Positions 25,227-33,997 of a stretch of 64,000 bases of DNA are shown in pieces (positions within the stretch are counted from its first letter, which is position 1; each line of letters opens with the position of its first letter). Source of the DNA: Nannocystis pusilla (GTDB lineage: Bacteria > Myxococcota_A > Polyangia > Nannocystales > Nannocystaceae); the NCBI RefSeq assembly GCF_020073745.1, contig NZ_JAIRAU010000056.1, forward strand, positions 372,001-436,000, read 5' to 3'. A program made the translations under genes and the position numbers. The notes under the pieces are model-generated. The model saw only the letters and a list, made by a program, of their open reading frames with translations, did not search any database and was not told the origin of the DNA.

Positions 25227-27074
25227 ATGACCCCACACGACGACGAAGGCTCGCCGCGGATCTCCGTGCTGATGCCGACCTACGAGCACGCGGCGTTCAT
25301 CGCCGGCGCGATCGGCAGCCTGCTGGGCCAGTCGCTCGCCGACTGGGAGCTCGTGATCGTCGACGACGGCTCGGCCGACGACACGGCCGCCGTGGTCGCT
25401 CCGTACCTCGCCGACCCGCGGATCCGCTACGAACGGCTCGCGGCCAACGTCGGGCTCGGCGCGGCGCTGAACGTGGCCCTGGACCGGGCCCGCGCGCCGC
25501 GGATCGCCTACCTGCCGGCGGACGACAAGTTCTATCCGGACCACCTGGAATCGCTGGCGGCGCTGCTCGACGCCGACCCCGGGGCGGTGATGGCCTATTC
25601 GGGGGTGCGGCATCACTACAATCGCGTGGCCGAGGGCGTGATCGCGGGTCACTCGCTCCAGCTCGTGCAGGTGATGCACCGCCGCACCGCGGCCCGCTGG
25701 CTCGGGCGCGGCGAGCTCGTCACCGACGACCTCGGGCGCATGCTGTGGGATCGATTGCTGCGAGACGGCCGCGCGGTGGCCAGCGGGCGCGTCACCTGCG
25801 AATGGGTCGACCACCCCGACCAATTGCACAAGGTCGTGCGCGAGCCGGTCGGGGGCATCAACGCGTACCGCCAGCGCTTCGCGGTGGAGCACCCGCTGCG
25901 CTTTCACAGCAGCGTCGGCAACGAGATCGACGAGGTCGAACACTACCGGCGCTTCCGCGAGCGGCCGGCGACGCCGCGGGCGGCCGGCGGCCTGAAGATC
26001 CTGCTGGTCGGCGAGCTGGCGTACAACGCCGACCGCGTGCTCGCGCTCGAGGAGCGCGGCCACGCGCTGTACGGGCTGTGGATGCCCGAGCCGTACTGGT
26101 ACAACACGGTCGGGCCGCTGCCGTTCGGCCACGTCCACGACCTGCCGCGCGCCGACTGGCGGCGGGCGATCCGCGAGCTGCGGCCCGACGTCGTCTACGC
26201 GCTGCTCAACTGGCAGGCGGTCCCGTTCGCGCGCGAGGTCCTGGCGGCGAACACCGGCGTGCCGTTCGTGTGGCACTTCAAGGAGGGGCCGTTCATCTGC
26301 CGCGAGAAGGGCAGCTGGCAGGCGCTGGTCGAGCTGCACACGCGCGCCGACGGGCTCGTGTACTCGAGCGCCGAGATGCGCGACTGGTTCGCCGGCGTGC
26401 TGCCGGCCGCGGCGGCGGCGATCCCCTCGCTGGTGCTCGACGGCGACCTGCCGAAGCGCGAGTGGTTCGTCGACGCGCGCGCGCCCCGGCTGTCGCAGCA
26501 GGACGGGGAGGTGCACACGGTGGTGCCCGGCCGGCCGATCGGCCTGCACCCGCACGACGTCGCCGCGCTGGCCGGCGAGGGCGTCCATCTCCACTTCTAC
26601 GGCGAATTCACCCACGGCCAGTGGGGCGGGTGGATCGACCGGGCGCGCGAGCTGGCGCCGGACCACTTGCATCTGCACGGGCACGTCGACCAGCGGCGGT
26701 GGGTCGAGGAGTTCTCGCGCTACGACGCCGGCTGGCTGCACTTCTTCGCCAGCGGCAACCAGGGCGACCTGCGCCGCGCCGACTGGGACGACCTCAACAT
26801 CCCGGCCCGGGCGGCGACCCTCGCGGCGGCCGGCCTGCCGATGATCCAGCGCGACAACGACGGCGCGCGCGTCGCCACCCAGAGCCTGGGCCGGCAGCTC
26901 GGGATCAGCGTGTTCGCCTCCGACATGGCCGAGCTGGGGGCGCGCCTGCGCGACGCGACGGCCATGCAGCGGGTGCGCGAGCAGGTGTGGCGCCACCGCC
27001 ACGAGTTCACGTTCGACCGCCACGCCGACCGGCTGCTGGGGTTCCTCGGCGCCGTCGCGGCGGCGCGGGCGTGA
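25227..27074 (+). CDS. bifunctional glycosyltransferase (GT2 N-terminal, GT4-like C-terminal)
   Basis: The protein has 615 residues. Residues 1-240 are a GT-A/GT2 domain: RISVLMPTYEHAAFIAGAI, then IVDDGSADDT (nucleotide-sugar DxD region), NVGLGAALNVAL, PADDKFYPDHLESL. Residues ~255-610 form a second Rossmann-type domain with features of GT-B/GT4 enzymes, opening KILLVGELAYNADRVLALEERGHALYGL and closing with a nucleotide-sugar-site-like region (LNIPARAATLAAAGLPMIQRDN). It probably adds two sugars to a surface glycan or a glycolipid. No other glycan genes adjoin it. There are no transmembrane segments. Confidence 0.85.
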   Translation: MTPHDDEGSPRISVLMPTYEHAAFIAGAIGSLLGQSLADWELVIVDDGSADDTAAVVAPYLADPRIRYERLAANVGLGAALNVALDRARAPRIAYLPADDKFYPDHLESLAALLDADPGAVMAYSGVRHHYNRVAEGVIAGHSLQLVQVMHRRTAARWLGRGELVTDDLGRMLWDRLLRDGRAVASGRVTCEWVDHPDQLHKVVREPVGGINAYRQRFAVEHPLRFHSSVGNEIDEVEHYRRFRERPATPRAAGGLKILLVGELAYNADRVLALEERGHALYGLWMPEPYWYNTVGPLPFGHVHDLPRADWRRAIRELRPDVVYALLNWQAVPFAREVLAANTGVPFVWHFKEGPFICREKGSWQALVELHTRADGLVYSSAEMRDWFAGVLPAAAAAIPSLVLDGDLPKREWFVDARAPRLSQQDGEVHTVVPGRPIGLHPHDVAALAGEGVHLHFYGEFTHGQWGGWIDRARELAPDHLHLHGHVDQRRWVEEFSRYDAGWLHFFASGNQGDLRRADWDDLNIPARAATLAAAGLPMIQRDNDGARVATQSLGRQLGISVFASDMAELGARLRDATAMQRVREQVWRHRHEFTFDRHADRLLGFLGAVAAARA

Positions 27075-27085
27075 GCGGTCCGAAT

Positions 27086-27109
27086 GAGCATGTCCGCACG
27101 GACATGCTC
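27086..27109. terminator. perfect hairpin between convergent genes
   Basis: Ten-base arms GAGCATGTCC and GGACATGCTC around GCAC, 12 bases after the glycosyltransferase stop and followed by TTT. An overlapping element (CATGCTCTTTGCGACATG, 27103-27120) abuts the stop of the convergent gene. It probably serves as a two-way terminator and is a member of the dispersed family. Confidence 0.75.
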
Positions 27110-27122
27110 TTTGCGACATGCC

Positions 27123-28223
27123 TCAGAACTCGGCCGCCAGGCCGAGGAGCCAGGTGCTGTCGCCGAGGTTCATGGAGTCCTTGCGGCCGAAGTTGGCGAG
27201 GCGGGTCATCTGCCACTCGCCGACGATGTAGGTGTGATTGATGCCGGAGCGGCGGTCGAAGCTGCGGGCGGTGTCGGGGTCGAGGAAGTCGAGGCGCAGC
27301 ATCATGCCGAGGTTGAGCTGGTAGCCCCACACGCCGCCGCGGCCGCGGTCGACGACCTTGCCCTCGCCGTCCTTGATCACGGCGATGTTGCCGTTGCCGT
27401 TCTTGGTCCACCAGAAGCCGTAGGCGACGCCGGCCTTGACGTAGGGGACGAACGGGGCCCAGCGGACCTTGTCGGCCAGCAGCTCGAAGCGATAGACGGC
27501 CTGCAGGGCGATCGGCATGACCGTGAAGCGGACGGTGTCGGCGGCACTCCGGAAGTTGCCGTCCTCGTCGGGCCCGTCGGCCAGCGGGGCGAGGGCCTTG
27601 TCGCGGGCCATGCTCCACTGCACGCCGATGCCGATCGGCCCCGCCAGCTTCTGCGTGATCTGCCACTCAAAGGCGATCGCGCCGTAGACGCTCTTCTTCG
27701 GCGCACCGATGGTCTCGCCCGTCTTGGAGTCGGTCTCGCCGAACACCTTGGCGTAGGGGCCGAAGCCGGAGCCGTTCCAGCTGCGGTCGACCTCGGCCAG
27801 GTAGGGGCCCATCTTGACCTCGAGCGCGAACCGCTGCTTGCTGGCCGGCGAGAGCGGCTCCTTCTTCTTCTTGAGGGTGTCGGCGAGGTCGGGGTTGGAC
27901 TGGCCGACGACCGCCGACTCGCTCGGGACCGGCTGCTTCTCGTAGGTCGGGGCGTCGATCGGGCGCCAGACCTCGCCCTCGCGCTTCTCGCCGACGCGCG
28001 AGCCGTAAGGCGGGCCGAGCAGCTCGCCCTGGCGGGTCTGCGTGGTGGTGGTGGTGCCGCCGGCACCGGTGGTGGTGCCGCCGGACGAGCTGGCCTCGGA
28101 GCCAGGTGCGGGGGGGACGGTGACGACGGTCTCCGCGGGCGGCGTGGACGCGTTGCTGTCCGTAGAGACAGATGACTCGGCCGCTGCGGGTGCGGCCGCG
28201 AGGAGCAAGGCGAGGGCGATCAC
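27123..28223 (-). CDS. outer-membrane beta-barrel protein, MXAN_2562-like
   Basis: The protein has 366 residues from GTG 28223. A signal peptide (IALALLLAAAPAAAE) is followed by a Ser/Thr/Gly-rich stretch (to about 75), a linker, then from about 130 a barrel-like sequence starting FALEVKMGPYLAEVDRSWNGSGFGPYAKVFGE and ending with aromatic GLAAEF. Opening and end match the MXAN_2562 family of myxobacterial outer-membrane barrels. The start overlaps the stop of the upstream DUF4215 gene as GTGA, so the two are translationally coupled. A hairpin (CTGTC-CGTAGA-GACAG, 28156-28171) encodes part of the N-terminal linker. Confidence 0.82.
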   Translation of the reverse strand: MIALALLLAAAPAAAESSVSTDSNASTPPAETVVTVPPAPGSEASSSGGTTTGAGGTTTTTQTRQGELLGPPYGSRVGEKREGEVWRPIDAPTYEKQPVPSESAVVGQSNPDLADTLKKKKEPLSPASKQRFALEVKMGPYLAEVDRSWNGSGFGPYAKVFGETDSKTGETIGAPKKSVYGAIAFEWQITQKLAGPIGIGVQWSMARDKALAPLADGPDEDGNFRSAADTVRFTVMPIALQAVYRFELLADKVRWAPFVPYVKAGVAYGFWWTKNGNGNIAVIKDGEGKVVDRGRGGVWGYQLNLGMMLRLDFLDPDTARSFDRRSGINHTYIVGEWQMTRLANFGRKDSMNLGDSTWLLGLAAEF

Positions 28224-30322
28224 GCGCGGTTCCTTCTGCGGTTGGCGACGCCGAGGCCGCCGAGGCCGAGGGCCGCGAGGGCGGTGAAGAGGGCCAGGCC
28301 GTTCGAGTCGTCGTCGCTGACGTTGCAGAAGCCGGAGGCGCCGCAGATCCCGCCGTCGATCTCGCACTGCTCCCACAGGTCGTTGGTGGCGACGGGGATC
28401 CCGCGGACGATCGTCTTGAGCGGCGCAGGGTTGCCGAACAGGTCGTACGGCACGAGCATGAAGTTGTACTCCTTGCCGTTCTCGAGGCCGTTGATCCGCA
28501 CGCTCTTGCTGCCGAGCGCGAGGTGGCCGGAGCAGACGTAGTCCCAGTCGAGCTCGAGCATGCCCTGGCTGGCGTTGAGCGTGCAGTCCTCGCTGCAGGG
28601 CGAGGTGCCGCCGTTGTTGACGCCGTCGTCGCACTCCTCCCCGGCCTGCGTCGCGCCGTCGCCGCAGGCGGGCTCGCGGCAGTTCGTCAGGCAGGCGCCG
28701 TCGTCGGCGTTGCCCATGGGGTCGTCGCACTCCTCGCCGTCCTGGACGACGCCGTCGCCGCAGAAGGGCAGGGTGCAGTCGTTCCTGCAGCCGTCGTTGT
28801 CGACGTCGTTGCCGTCGTCGCACTCCTCGATCTCGTCGGGGTCGCCGTCGCTGAACACGAGGCCGTCGCCGCACTCGGCGAACAGGCAATTCGTGGTGCA
28901 GAACGAATGGTCCGAGAGGGCGACTCCCTCGTCGCAACCATTCCCCTCGGGCATGCCGTCGCCGCAGGTGCATTCGCCGACGCAACCCTTGGCCTTGCAC
29001 GTGTCGCTGCAGTACGCGTCGTCGGCGCCGTTGCGCGCGCCCCAGTCGCAATCGTCATCGCCATTGACGATGCCGTCGCCGCAGGTCGGAGTGGTGCAGG
29101 CGTTGGTGCAGCCGTCGTTGTCGACGGCGTTGCCGTCGTCGCATTGCTCGACGTCGGTCTGGACCGAGCCGTCGCCGCAACGGGCGCGGGTGCAGTCGCC
29201 GCGGCAGGCGCCGGTGTCGAGGTTGTTCTCGCCGTCGTCGCACTCCTCGCCGACCTCGACGATGCTGTTGCCGCACTGAGTGTTCGGCGTGTCGGCGCCG
29301 GTGTCACCGGCGGTGTCACCGCCGGTGTCGAGGCCGCCGGTGTCGGTGCCGTCGGTGTCGACGCCGTCGCCGTCGCTGGTGGTGCCGAGCGGGTTGTCCT
29401 CGCCCTGGTTGAACGTCGAGAAGGGGCCGTTCGGGCAGATGGTGTTCTTGGAATAGAAGAACGTGCCGTTGGGGAGGTCGAGCAGGCCGGGGCGCGGCTG
29501 CGTCTTGTTGGGCACGGGCTGTCCGGTCTCGGCGTCCTCGCACAGCACGCGGAAGCCCTGGATGTCGCCCGACGTCGCGGTGTTCCAGGTGAGGACGACG
29601 GCGCCGTCGCCCGGCTGTGCCGTGAAGTCGGTGACCTCGAGCAGCGGGGGGGTGAAGTCGAATGCGATGCCGCCGGCCTTGTCGGTCGTGTTGAGGTTCT
29701 GCGAGCCCTGGATGAAGAACTCGTCGGCCTGGCAGCCGTTCTGCGTGTTCATGTTCGGCGCGCACATCCAGATGCCGCCCTGGCCGACGTTGGCTTCGCA
29801 CGAGCCGGAGGTGATGGCCTCATCGGGGAGCCGCGAGTCGCTGTTCGGCGAGACGCCCTGCGTCAGCCAGATCGGGTGAAAGTTGGTGGTGATGCCGCTC
29901 TGGTAGACTGGCACCAGCTCCGAGCTGAACTGCGCGCATCTGCGGAACTGGCCGGCGAGCTGCGTCTCGGCGGTGGCGCATTGGGTGCCGACGTAGCTGT
30001 TGAGAAACTGGGTCGTGTCGTAGCCGGTGCCGCCTTTTTTGAGGCGGATGACGAGGCCGATCTTGTGCCCGCACTCGCAGCGCGCCTTGTTGTAGTACTG
30101 CTTGACGAACTTGTCCGTCATCGGCCGGACGAACTTGCCCTTTTCGTCGGTGAGCCAGTACTGGATCGTGAAGGCGTCGGCCGGGGGAAATTTCGACGCG
30201 CCGTCGGTGCCGCCGGTGCCGCCGGAGGGCGGGGTCTGGGCGCCGGCCTCCTGCAGGGGGGTGAGGGCGCACAGGCCGGCGAGGAGGAGAGCAGCAGGAC
30301 GCGAGAGGTCGTGCGGATGCAT
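28220..30322 (-). CDS. multi-repeat DUF4215 (myxobacterial Cys-rich) protein with C-terminal anchor
   Basis: The protein has 700 residues. A signal peptide (MHPHDLSRPAALLLAGLCALTPLQEAGAQT) is followed by an N-terminal domain (40-300) and a fibronectin-like segment (ADGAVVLTWNTATSGDIQGFRVLCED). A Thr/Gly/Asp linker leads to about seven DUF4215 repeats of CGDG-x-EECDDG type (about 375-590). The end has a hydrophobic segment and Arg cluster (LGGLGVANRRRNRA), a MYXO-CTERM-like anchor. It is surface-exposed and calcium binding or adhesion is likely. Co-transcribed with the barrel protein (GTGA overlap), which may export or hold it. Confidence 0.88.
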   Translation of the reverse strand: MHPHDLSRPAALLLAGLCALTPLQEAGAQTPPSGGTGGTDGASKFPPADAFTIQYWLTDEKGKFVRPMTDKFVKQYYNKARCECGHKIGLVIRLKKGGTGYDTTQFLNSYVGTQCATAETQLAGQFRRCAQFSSELVPVYQSGITTNFHPIWLTQGVSPNSDSRLPDEAITSGSCEANVGQGGIWMCAPNMNTQNGCQADEFFIQGSQNLNTTDKAGGIAFDFTPPLLEVTDFTAQPGDGAVVLTWNTATSGDIQGFRVLCEDAETGQPVPNKTQPRPGLLDLPNGTFFYSKNTICPNGPFSTFNQGEDNPLGTTSDGDGVDTDGTDTGGLDTGGDTAGDTGADTPNTQCGNSIVEVGEECDDGENNLDTGACRGDCTRARCGDGSVQTDVEQCDDGNAVDNDGCTNACTTPTCGDGIVNGDDDCDWGARNGADDAYCSDTCKAKGCVGECTCGDGMPEGNGCDEGVALSDHSFCTTNCLFAECGDGLVFSDGDPDEIEECDDGNDVDNDGCRNDCTLPFCGDGVVQDGEECDDPMGNADDGACLTNCREPACGDGATQAGEECDDGVNNGGTSPCSEDCTLNASQGMLELDWDYVCSGHLALGSKSVRINGLENGKEYNFMLVPYDLFGNPAPLKTIVRGIPVATNDLWEQCEIDGGICGASGFCNVSDDDSNGLALFTALAALGLGGLGVANRRRNRA

Positions 30323-30513
30323 AGGCGGAAGCAGCGCTCGACGGCTGTGCAACCAGGATGCCACAGCCGTGGACCTCGCGGGAGTTTGCGCCGGCGCGGC
30401 TTGCCACACGCGGGCAGACGCGCACGCGTGACATTTTGTCAGCAGGGGCGCCGCGGCGATGACGTTCGGACGCGCGGCCTGCGGCGCCGCGGCTCTGGTA
30501 GAAAGCGCGGTCG

Positions 30514-30984
30514 ATGGCGACGACCGGGTCCGAGCTGCGCCTGCGGCGGCTGCAGAGCGAGGCGTACCTCAACCTCTCGCGGATCCACCGCGAGCTCGAG
30601 CGCAAGGTCGCCGACCTGCTGGTCGAGTCGGGGCTCCAGGACGTGACGCCGGCGCAGCTCGGCGTGCTCATCCACCTGTTCCAGGAGCGCGCGCCGCTGA
30701 CCGCCCGCCAGCTGGCGAGCCTGATGGGCCTGTCGGAGGTGACGGTCGGCCGCTTCGTCCGCGCGCTCGAAGGCGTCGGCTGGGTCGAGCGCACGTCGGA
30801 CCCGGCCGACAGCCGCGCCATCCTGGTGAGGCCGACGCGCCGCGCCTACGCGGCCCTGCCGAAGCTGCTCGAGGTGTCGAACGCGCTGCTCGACCGCGCG
30901 TTCGCGGGCTTCTCGGCGCAGGAGATCGAGGCGATCGCGCGCACGACCGAGATGGTGCGCGACAACCTCGACTCGCAGGAGTGA
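30514..30984 (+). CDS. MarR family transcriptional regulator
   Basis: The protein has 156 residues. A helical dimerisation N-terminus is followed by the winged helix-turn-helix (about 45-105: LGVLIHLFQERAPLTARQLASLMGLSEVTVGRFVRALEGVGWVERTSDPADSRAILV). The wing DPADSRAILV matches the MarR D-x-R-x-x-x-V/L signature. It is likely a dimeric repressor responding to a small molecule. It is divergent from the DUF4215/barrel operon, which it may control, with 191 bases between starts. No effector can be named. Confidence 0.9.
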   Translation: MATTGSELRLRRLQSEAYLNLSRIHRELERKVADLLVESGLQDVTPAQLGVLIHLFQERAPLTARQLASLMGLSEVTVGRFVRALEGVGWVERTSDPADSRAILVRPTRRAYAALPKLLEVSNALLDRAFAGFSAQEIEAIARTTEMVRDNLDSQE

Positions 30985-31003
30985 GCGCGAGGCGCGGCGA
31001 TGG

Positions 31004-31228
31004 CCTGTCCGAAAGGGCAGGGGCCAGGCTCGACGGGAGCTCGGGAGGACGTGGCTGTCCGAAGGGTCATGGGAGCGAGGGGCGGTCCAGGCGGCGAGAC
31101 GACCTGTCCGCGAGACCATGCAGTCGAGGCGCGGAAGACCGCCCCGCAAGATTCGGGGGTCAGGGGTCGCGGGACGATATGACCGCAAGGCCAGGTGGCC
31201 GGGGCTCGGACCTGGCCTTCAGACCAGG
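31004..31228. repeat. intergenic chain of five hairpin elements
   Basis: CCTGTCC-GAAA-GGGCAGG (31004-31021), CTGTCC-GAAG-GGTCATG (31055-31071), CCTGTCC-GCGA-GACCATG (31103-31120), ATGACC-GCAA-GGCCAGG (31179-31195) and CCTGGCC-TTCA-GACCAGG (31211-31228) fill the gap between convergent genes. The last supplies the TGA stop of the Bax1-like gene in its loop. Confidence 0.85.
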
Positions 31229-32424
31229 GTCGCGGGCGGCTCGAGCAGCGGCGAGAGGCGCTTCCAGGTCGGGAATTTATTAAAAGTGAACACGCCGGGG
31301 GCGCCGGCGAGGCGGGCGGCGAGGGCCTCGTCCTTGGCGAGGCTGAGGTCGACGCCGACGAGGAAGTGGGGGTCGGGGCGGGCGGCCAGCTCGTCGAGGC
31401 GGCGCAGGAGGGCGTGGCGGTGCCAGCGGTGGAACAGCTCGACGGCGACGCTGCGGCCGCTGGTGGCGTCGCGGAGGGCGAAGTCGGGCACGCACATGCC
31501 GGCGGCGCCGACGTGGCGCAGCTCGGGCATCGGGTCGAGGGTCCAGCGGGCGTCGCCGAGCGCGGCCATGCCGGCCTCGATCTCCGGCGGGATGTGGCCG
31601 AGCGGGCCGTCGTCGAGCGCCTTGAGCGGATCCTTGTGGTCGAGGTAGAGCCGCCCGCGAGGCTGGCGCGGCAGGTCGATGTCGGCCTCGACGGTGAACT
31701 TGCCGAGCACCGGGACGGCGCCGAGGAAGGTGGCCAGCTGCAGGCCGTACTTCTTCTGCATGTCGAGCTGGGCGGCCGGGCCCTCGATCCGCAGGTGCCA
31801 GCCGTCGCCGTCGCGGCGCACGTCGGCGACGAGGCGCGAGAAGCGGAGCCAGCGCAGCAGCTTGCGCAGCTCGAGCGGGCCGGGCGCGCTGGCCCGGACG
31901 TCGAGGCTGCCGGCGTAGAGCACCAGGCCCTGGGCCAGCGCGAGGTTGTAGCGGGCCAGCAGGGCCGCCGGGGTCGGCAGCTTGGCGGCGAGCAGGCGCC
32001 GGTGCTCGGCGAGGTCGTCGTAGAGGTGGGCCCGCACGTCGGCGAGCGGGCGCGGCAGGCCGGCGGCGACGGCCGCGAGGTAGTCGGCCAGGGATGACTC
32101 TTCGGACAGGTCGCGCAGGACCACGGCGCTGCGCGCGAAGGCGGCGGCGCGCAGGTCCATGGCGGTGTCGCCGGGGTCGTCCCACTCGCAGCGGTCGGTC
32201 AGCAGCTTGTAGAGGCCGCGCGCGACCTTGACCTTGCGCGCCTCGCCGCAGATCGCGTCGGCGGCCTCGTCGACGGCCCCGCGCGGCTCGCCGGCGGCGT
32301 GCGTCAGGAGGTCGATCAGCGCCCCGGCCGTGGCCAGGTGGTCGGCGTCGTCGGGGTCGACGAAGGTCGGCCGCAGCTTCACGCCCTTGACGCGGCGGTA
32401 GTTCAGGAGGTCGCGGGTCAGCAT
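31219..32424 (-). CDS. DUF790 family protein, Bax1-like nuclease partner of XPB
   Basis: The protein has 401 residues. It opens MLTRDLLNYRRVKGVKLRPTFVD and includes YNLALAQGLVLYAGSLDV and CVPDFALRDATSGRSVAVELFHRWHRHAL, matching DUF790 proteins. Archaeal members (Bax1) bind XPB helicase and carry a restriction-like nuclease fold; the PDF...E...F segment near residues 315-340 fits such a site. It overlaps the XPB-like gene by 7 bases, supporting a complex. Its stop lies in the loop of a hairpin element. Role: probably DNA repair, processing structures unwound by XPB. Confidence 0.88.
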   Translation of the reverse strand: MLTRDLLNYRRVKGVKLRPTFVDPDDADHLATAGALIDLLTHAAGEPRGAVDEAADAICGEARKVKVARGLYKLLTDRCEWDDPGDTAMDLRAAAFARSAVVLRDLSEESSLADYLAAVAAGLPRPLADVRAHLYDDLAEHRRLLAAKLPTPAALLARYNLALAQGLVLYAGSLDVRASAPGPLELRKLLRWLRFSRLVADVRRDGDGWHLRIEGPAAQLDMQKKYGLQLATFLGAVPVLGKFTVEADIDLPRQPRGRLYLDHKDPLKALDDGPLGHIPPEIEAGMAALGDARWTLDPMPELRHVGAAGMCVPDFALRDATSGRSVAVELFHRWHRHALLRRLDELAARPDPHFLVGVDLSLAKDEALAARLAGAPGVFTFNKFPTWKRLSPLLEPPATLV

Positions 32425-33914
32425 TCGCCCTCGGACATGTTGCCGGGGACATGTCCGCCGGAACCTGGCGATTCGGACATGTCCCCCGGGACCTGGTCCA
32501 GCGGACCGGGGCGGAGCGCGGCCGGGCCGCGGCGCGGCAGCGGCTCCTTCTGGTAGGCGCGGTGCTGGCGGCGGCGCTCGCTGACGCCGTGCTCGGCGGC
32601 GACGGTGGTGCACAGCTCGTAGAGGATCGCCCGCTTGCCCTCTTTCTTGCGCAAGATCCGCCCGAGGCGCTGGACGTGCTCGCGGACCGAGCCGCTGCCC
32701 GAGAGGATGATGCCGACGTTGGCGTCGGGGACGTCGACGCCCTCGTTGAGGACCTTGGAGGTGAGCAGCACCGGCAGCGCCCCGGAGGCGAACTGCGCGA
32801 GCAGCGAGACGCGCTCCTTCGGCGGGGTCTGGTGGGTGATCACCGGCAGGAGGAACAGGCGCGACAGCCGGTGCACGGTGTCGTTGTCCTCGGTGAACAC
32901 GAGGATCCGGTCGCGGCGGTGACGCAGCAGGAGGCGCCAGAGGGCCTCGATCTTGGCCTCGGCGGTGAAGGCGATCCGCTTCTGCTCGCGGTAGGCGGCG
33001 AACGCCTGCCGGCCGTCCTCGCTGCGGTGACAGACGGCGATGAACTGGGCCCAGCCGCCGGGGCGGTCGAGGCTGACGCCGCTGCCGCGCAGGAAGTCGA
33101 TGTAGAGGCCGCGCGCCTCGTCGTAGCGAGCCTGCTCCTCCTCGGTCAGCGCGACGGCCAGCGACTTGACCTCGTACGGCGCGAGGTAGTCGCCCTCGAG
33201 CTCGTCGATGTTGGCGCGGTAGCACACGGGTCCGAGCAGCTCGGCGGCGACGCTGTGGAGGCCGTCGGGCCGCTCGAAGGTGGCGGTGAGGCCGAGGCGG
33301 AACGGGGCGAGGCAGCCCTGGGCGATGAAGCGGTAGGCCGGCGCCGGCAGGTGATGGCACTCGTCGCACACGAGCAGGCCGTGGCGGTTGCCGTGGAACT
33401 CGGTCTGCGCGGCGGCGGAGTCGTAGGTGGTGACGGTGATCTCGCGGGCGTCGCTGCTGCCGCCGCCGAGCATGCCGATCGGCCGCTGCAGCCAGTGGCC
33501 CAGCACCTGCTGCCACTGCAGCATGAGGTCGATGGTGGGGACGACGATCAGCGCCGGCCGGCCGGTGTGGACGATGGCGAGGACGGCGAGGATCGTCTTG
33601 CCGGCGCCCGTCGGCAGCTCGACCACCCCGACGCCGCCCGCGGCCCGCCACGCGGCCAGCGCGTCGCGCTGGTGCGGGAACGGCTCGAGCGGTCCTGACA
33701 GCGCGAGGTCGAGGCGATCGTAGGTGCGAGCTTTGTCGACGTAAGGAATGTGGGCGTTGTGAAGATGCGAGACGATCGCGCGGTAGCGGTGCGCCGGTGC
33801 GCGGTGGTTCCCGGTCCGGCGATCGAGGGCGACCAGCCGCGCCAGCCTCTCGTCGCCCTCGGGCACGCCGAGGACGACGAGCGTGCCGTGATCGAAGTGG
33901 AGCTCGACGGGCAT
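32418..33914 (-). CDS. XPB-family superfamily 2 DNA helicase
   Basis: The protein has 498 residues. An N-terminal damage-recognition-like domain is followed by helicase motifs: Walker A PTGAGKT (101-107), DECHH (184-188), TATFER (210-215), a second RecA domain with ILVFTEDN and LLTSKVLNEGVDVPDANVGI, and motif VI QRLGRILRK. A C-terminal helicase core match to bacterial XPB is clear. Start MPVELHFDHG is preferred because the earlier frame is basic low-complexity sequence. The last ~35 residues (PLDQVPGDMSESPGSGG...) are encoded by a hairpin chain (32436-32510) and have no counterpart I recognise. Operon with the Bax1-like gene. Confidence 0.92.
   Translation of the reverse strand: MPVELHFDHGTLVVLGVPEGDERLARLVALDRRTGNHRAPAHRYRAIVSHLHNAHIPYVDKARTYDRLDLALSGPLEPFPHQRDALAAWRAAGGVGVVELPTGAGKTILAVLAIVHTGRPALIVVPTIDLMLQWQQVLGHWLQRPIGMLGGGSSDAREITVTTYDSAAAQTEFHGNRHGLLVCDECHHLPAPAYRFIAQGCLAPFRLGLTATFERPDGLHSVAAELLGPVCYRANIDELEGDYLAPYEVKSLAVALTEEEQARYDEARGLYIDFLRGSGVSLDRPGGWAQFIAVCHRSEDGRQAFAAYREQKRIAFTAEAKIEALWRLLLRHRRDRILVFTEDNDTVHRLSRLFLLPVITHQTPPKERVSLLAQFASGALPVLLTSKVLNEGVDVPDANVGIILSGSGSVREHVQRLGRILRKKEGKRAILYELCTTVAAEHGVSERRRQHRAYQKEPLPRRGPAALRPGPLDQVPGDMSESPGSGGHVPGNMSEGEC
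32436..32510. repeat. chain of hairpin elements encoding the XPB C-terminal tail
   Basis: CATGT/ACATG arms (32436-32453), CCTGGCG-ATTC-GGACATG (32464-32481), CATGTCC followed by GGACCTGG (32478-32496) and CCTGGTCC-AGC-GGACCGGG (32492-32510) overlap by shared arms. They read in frame as the Gly/Pro/Met-rich tail of the helicase. Confidence 0.8.
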
Positions 33915-33997
33915 CCGCGGCGCGCAGGGTAGCAGCAAATTGCCGCGATGCGCGCCTGCGCGCGTCCCGCTCGCAAGCCGTGTATCATCCGGCCCCG

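Noticed and set aside
20929..25236. 1435-residue open frame antisense to the repeat protein
   Set aside because: Composition is Arg/Gln/His-rich as expected for the complement of GC-rich coding DNA; no domain is visible.
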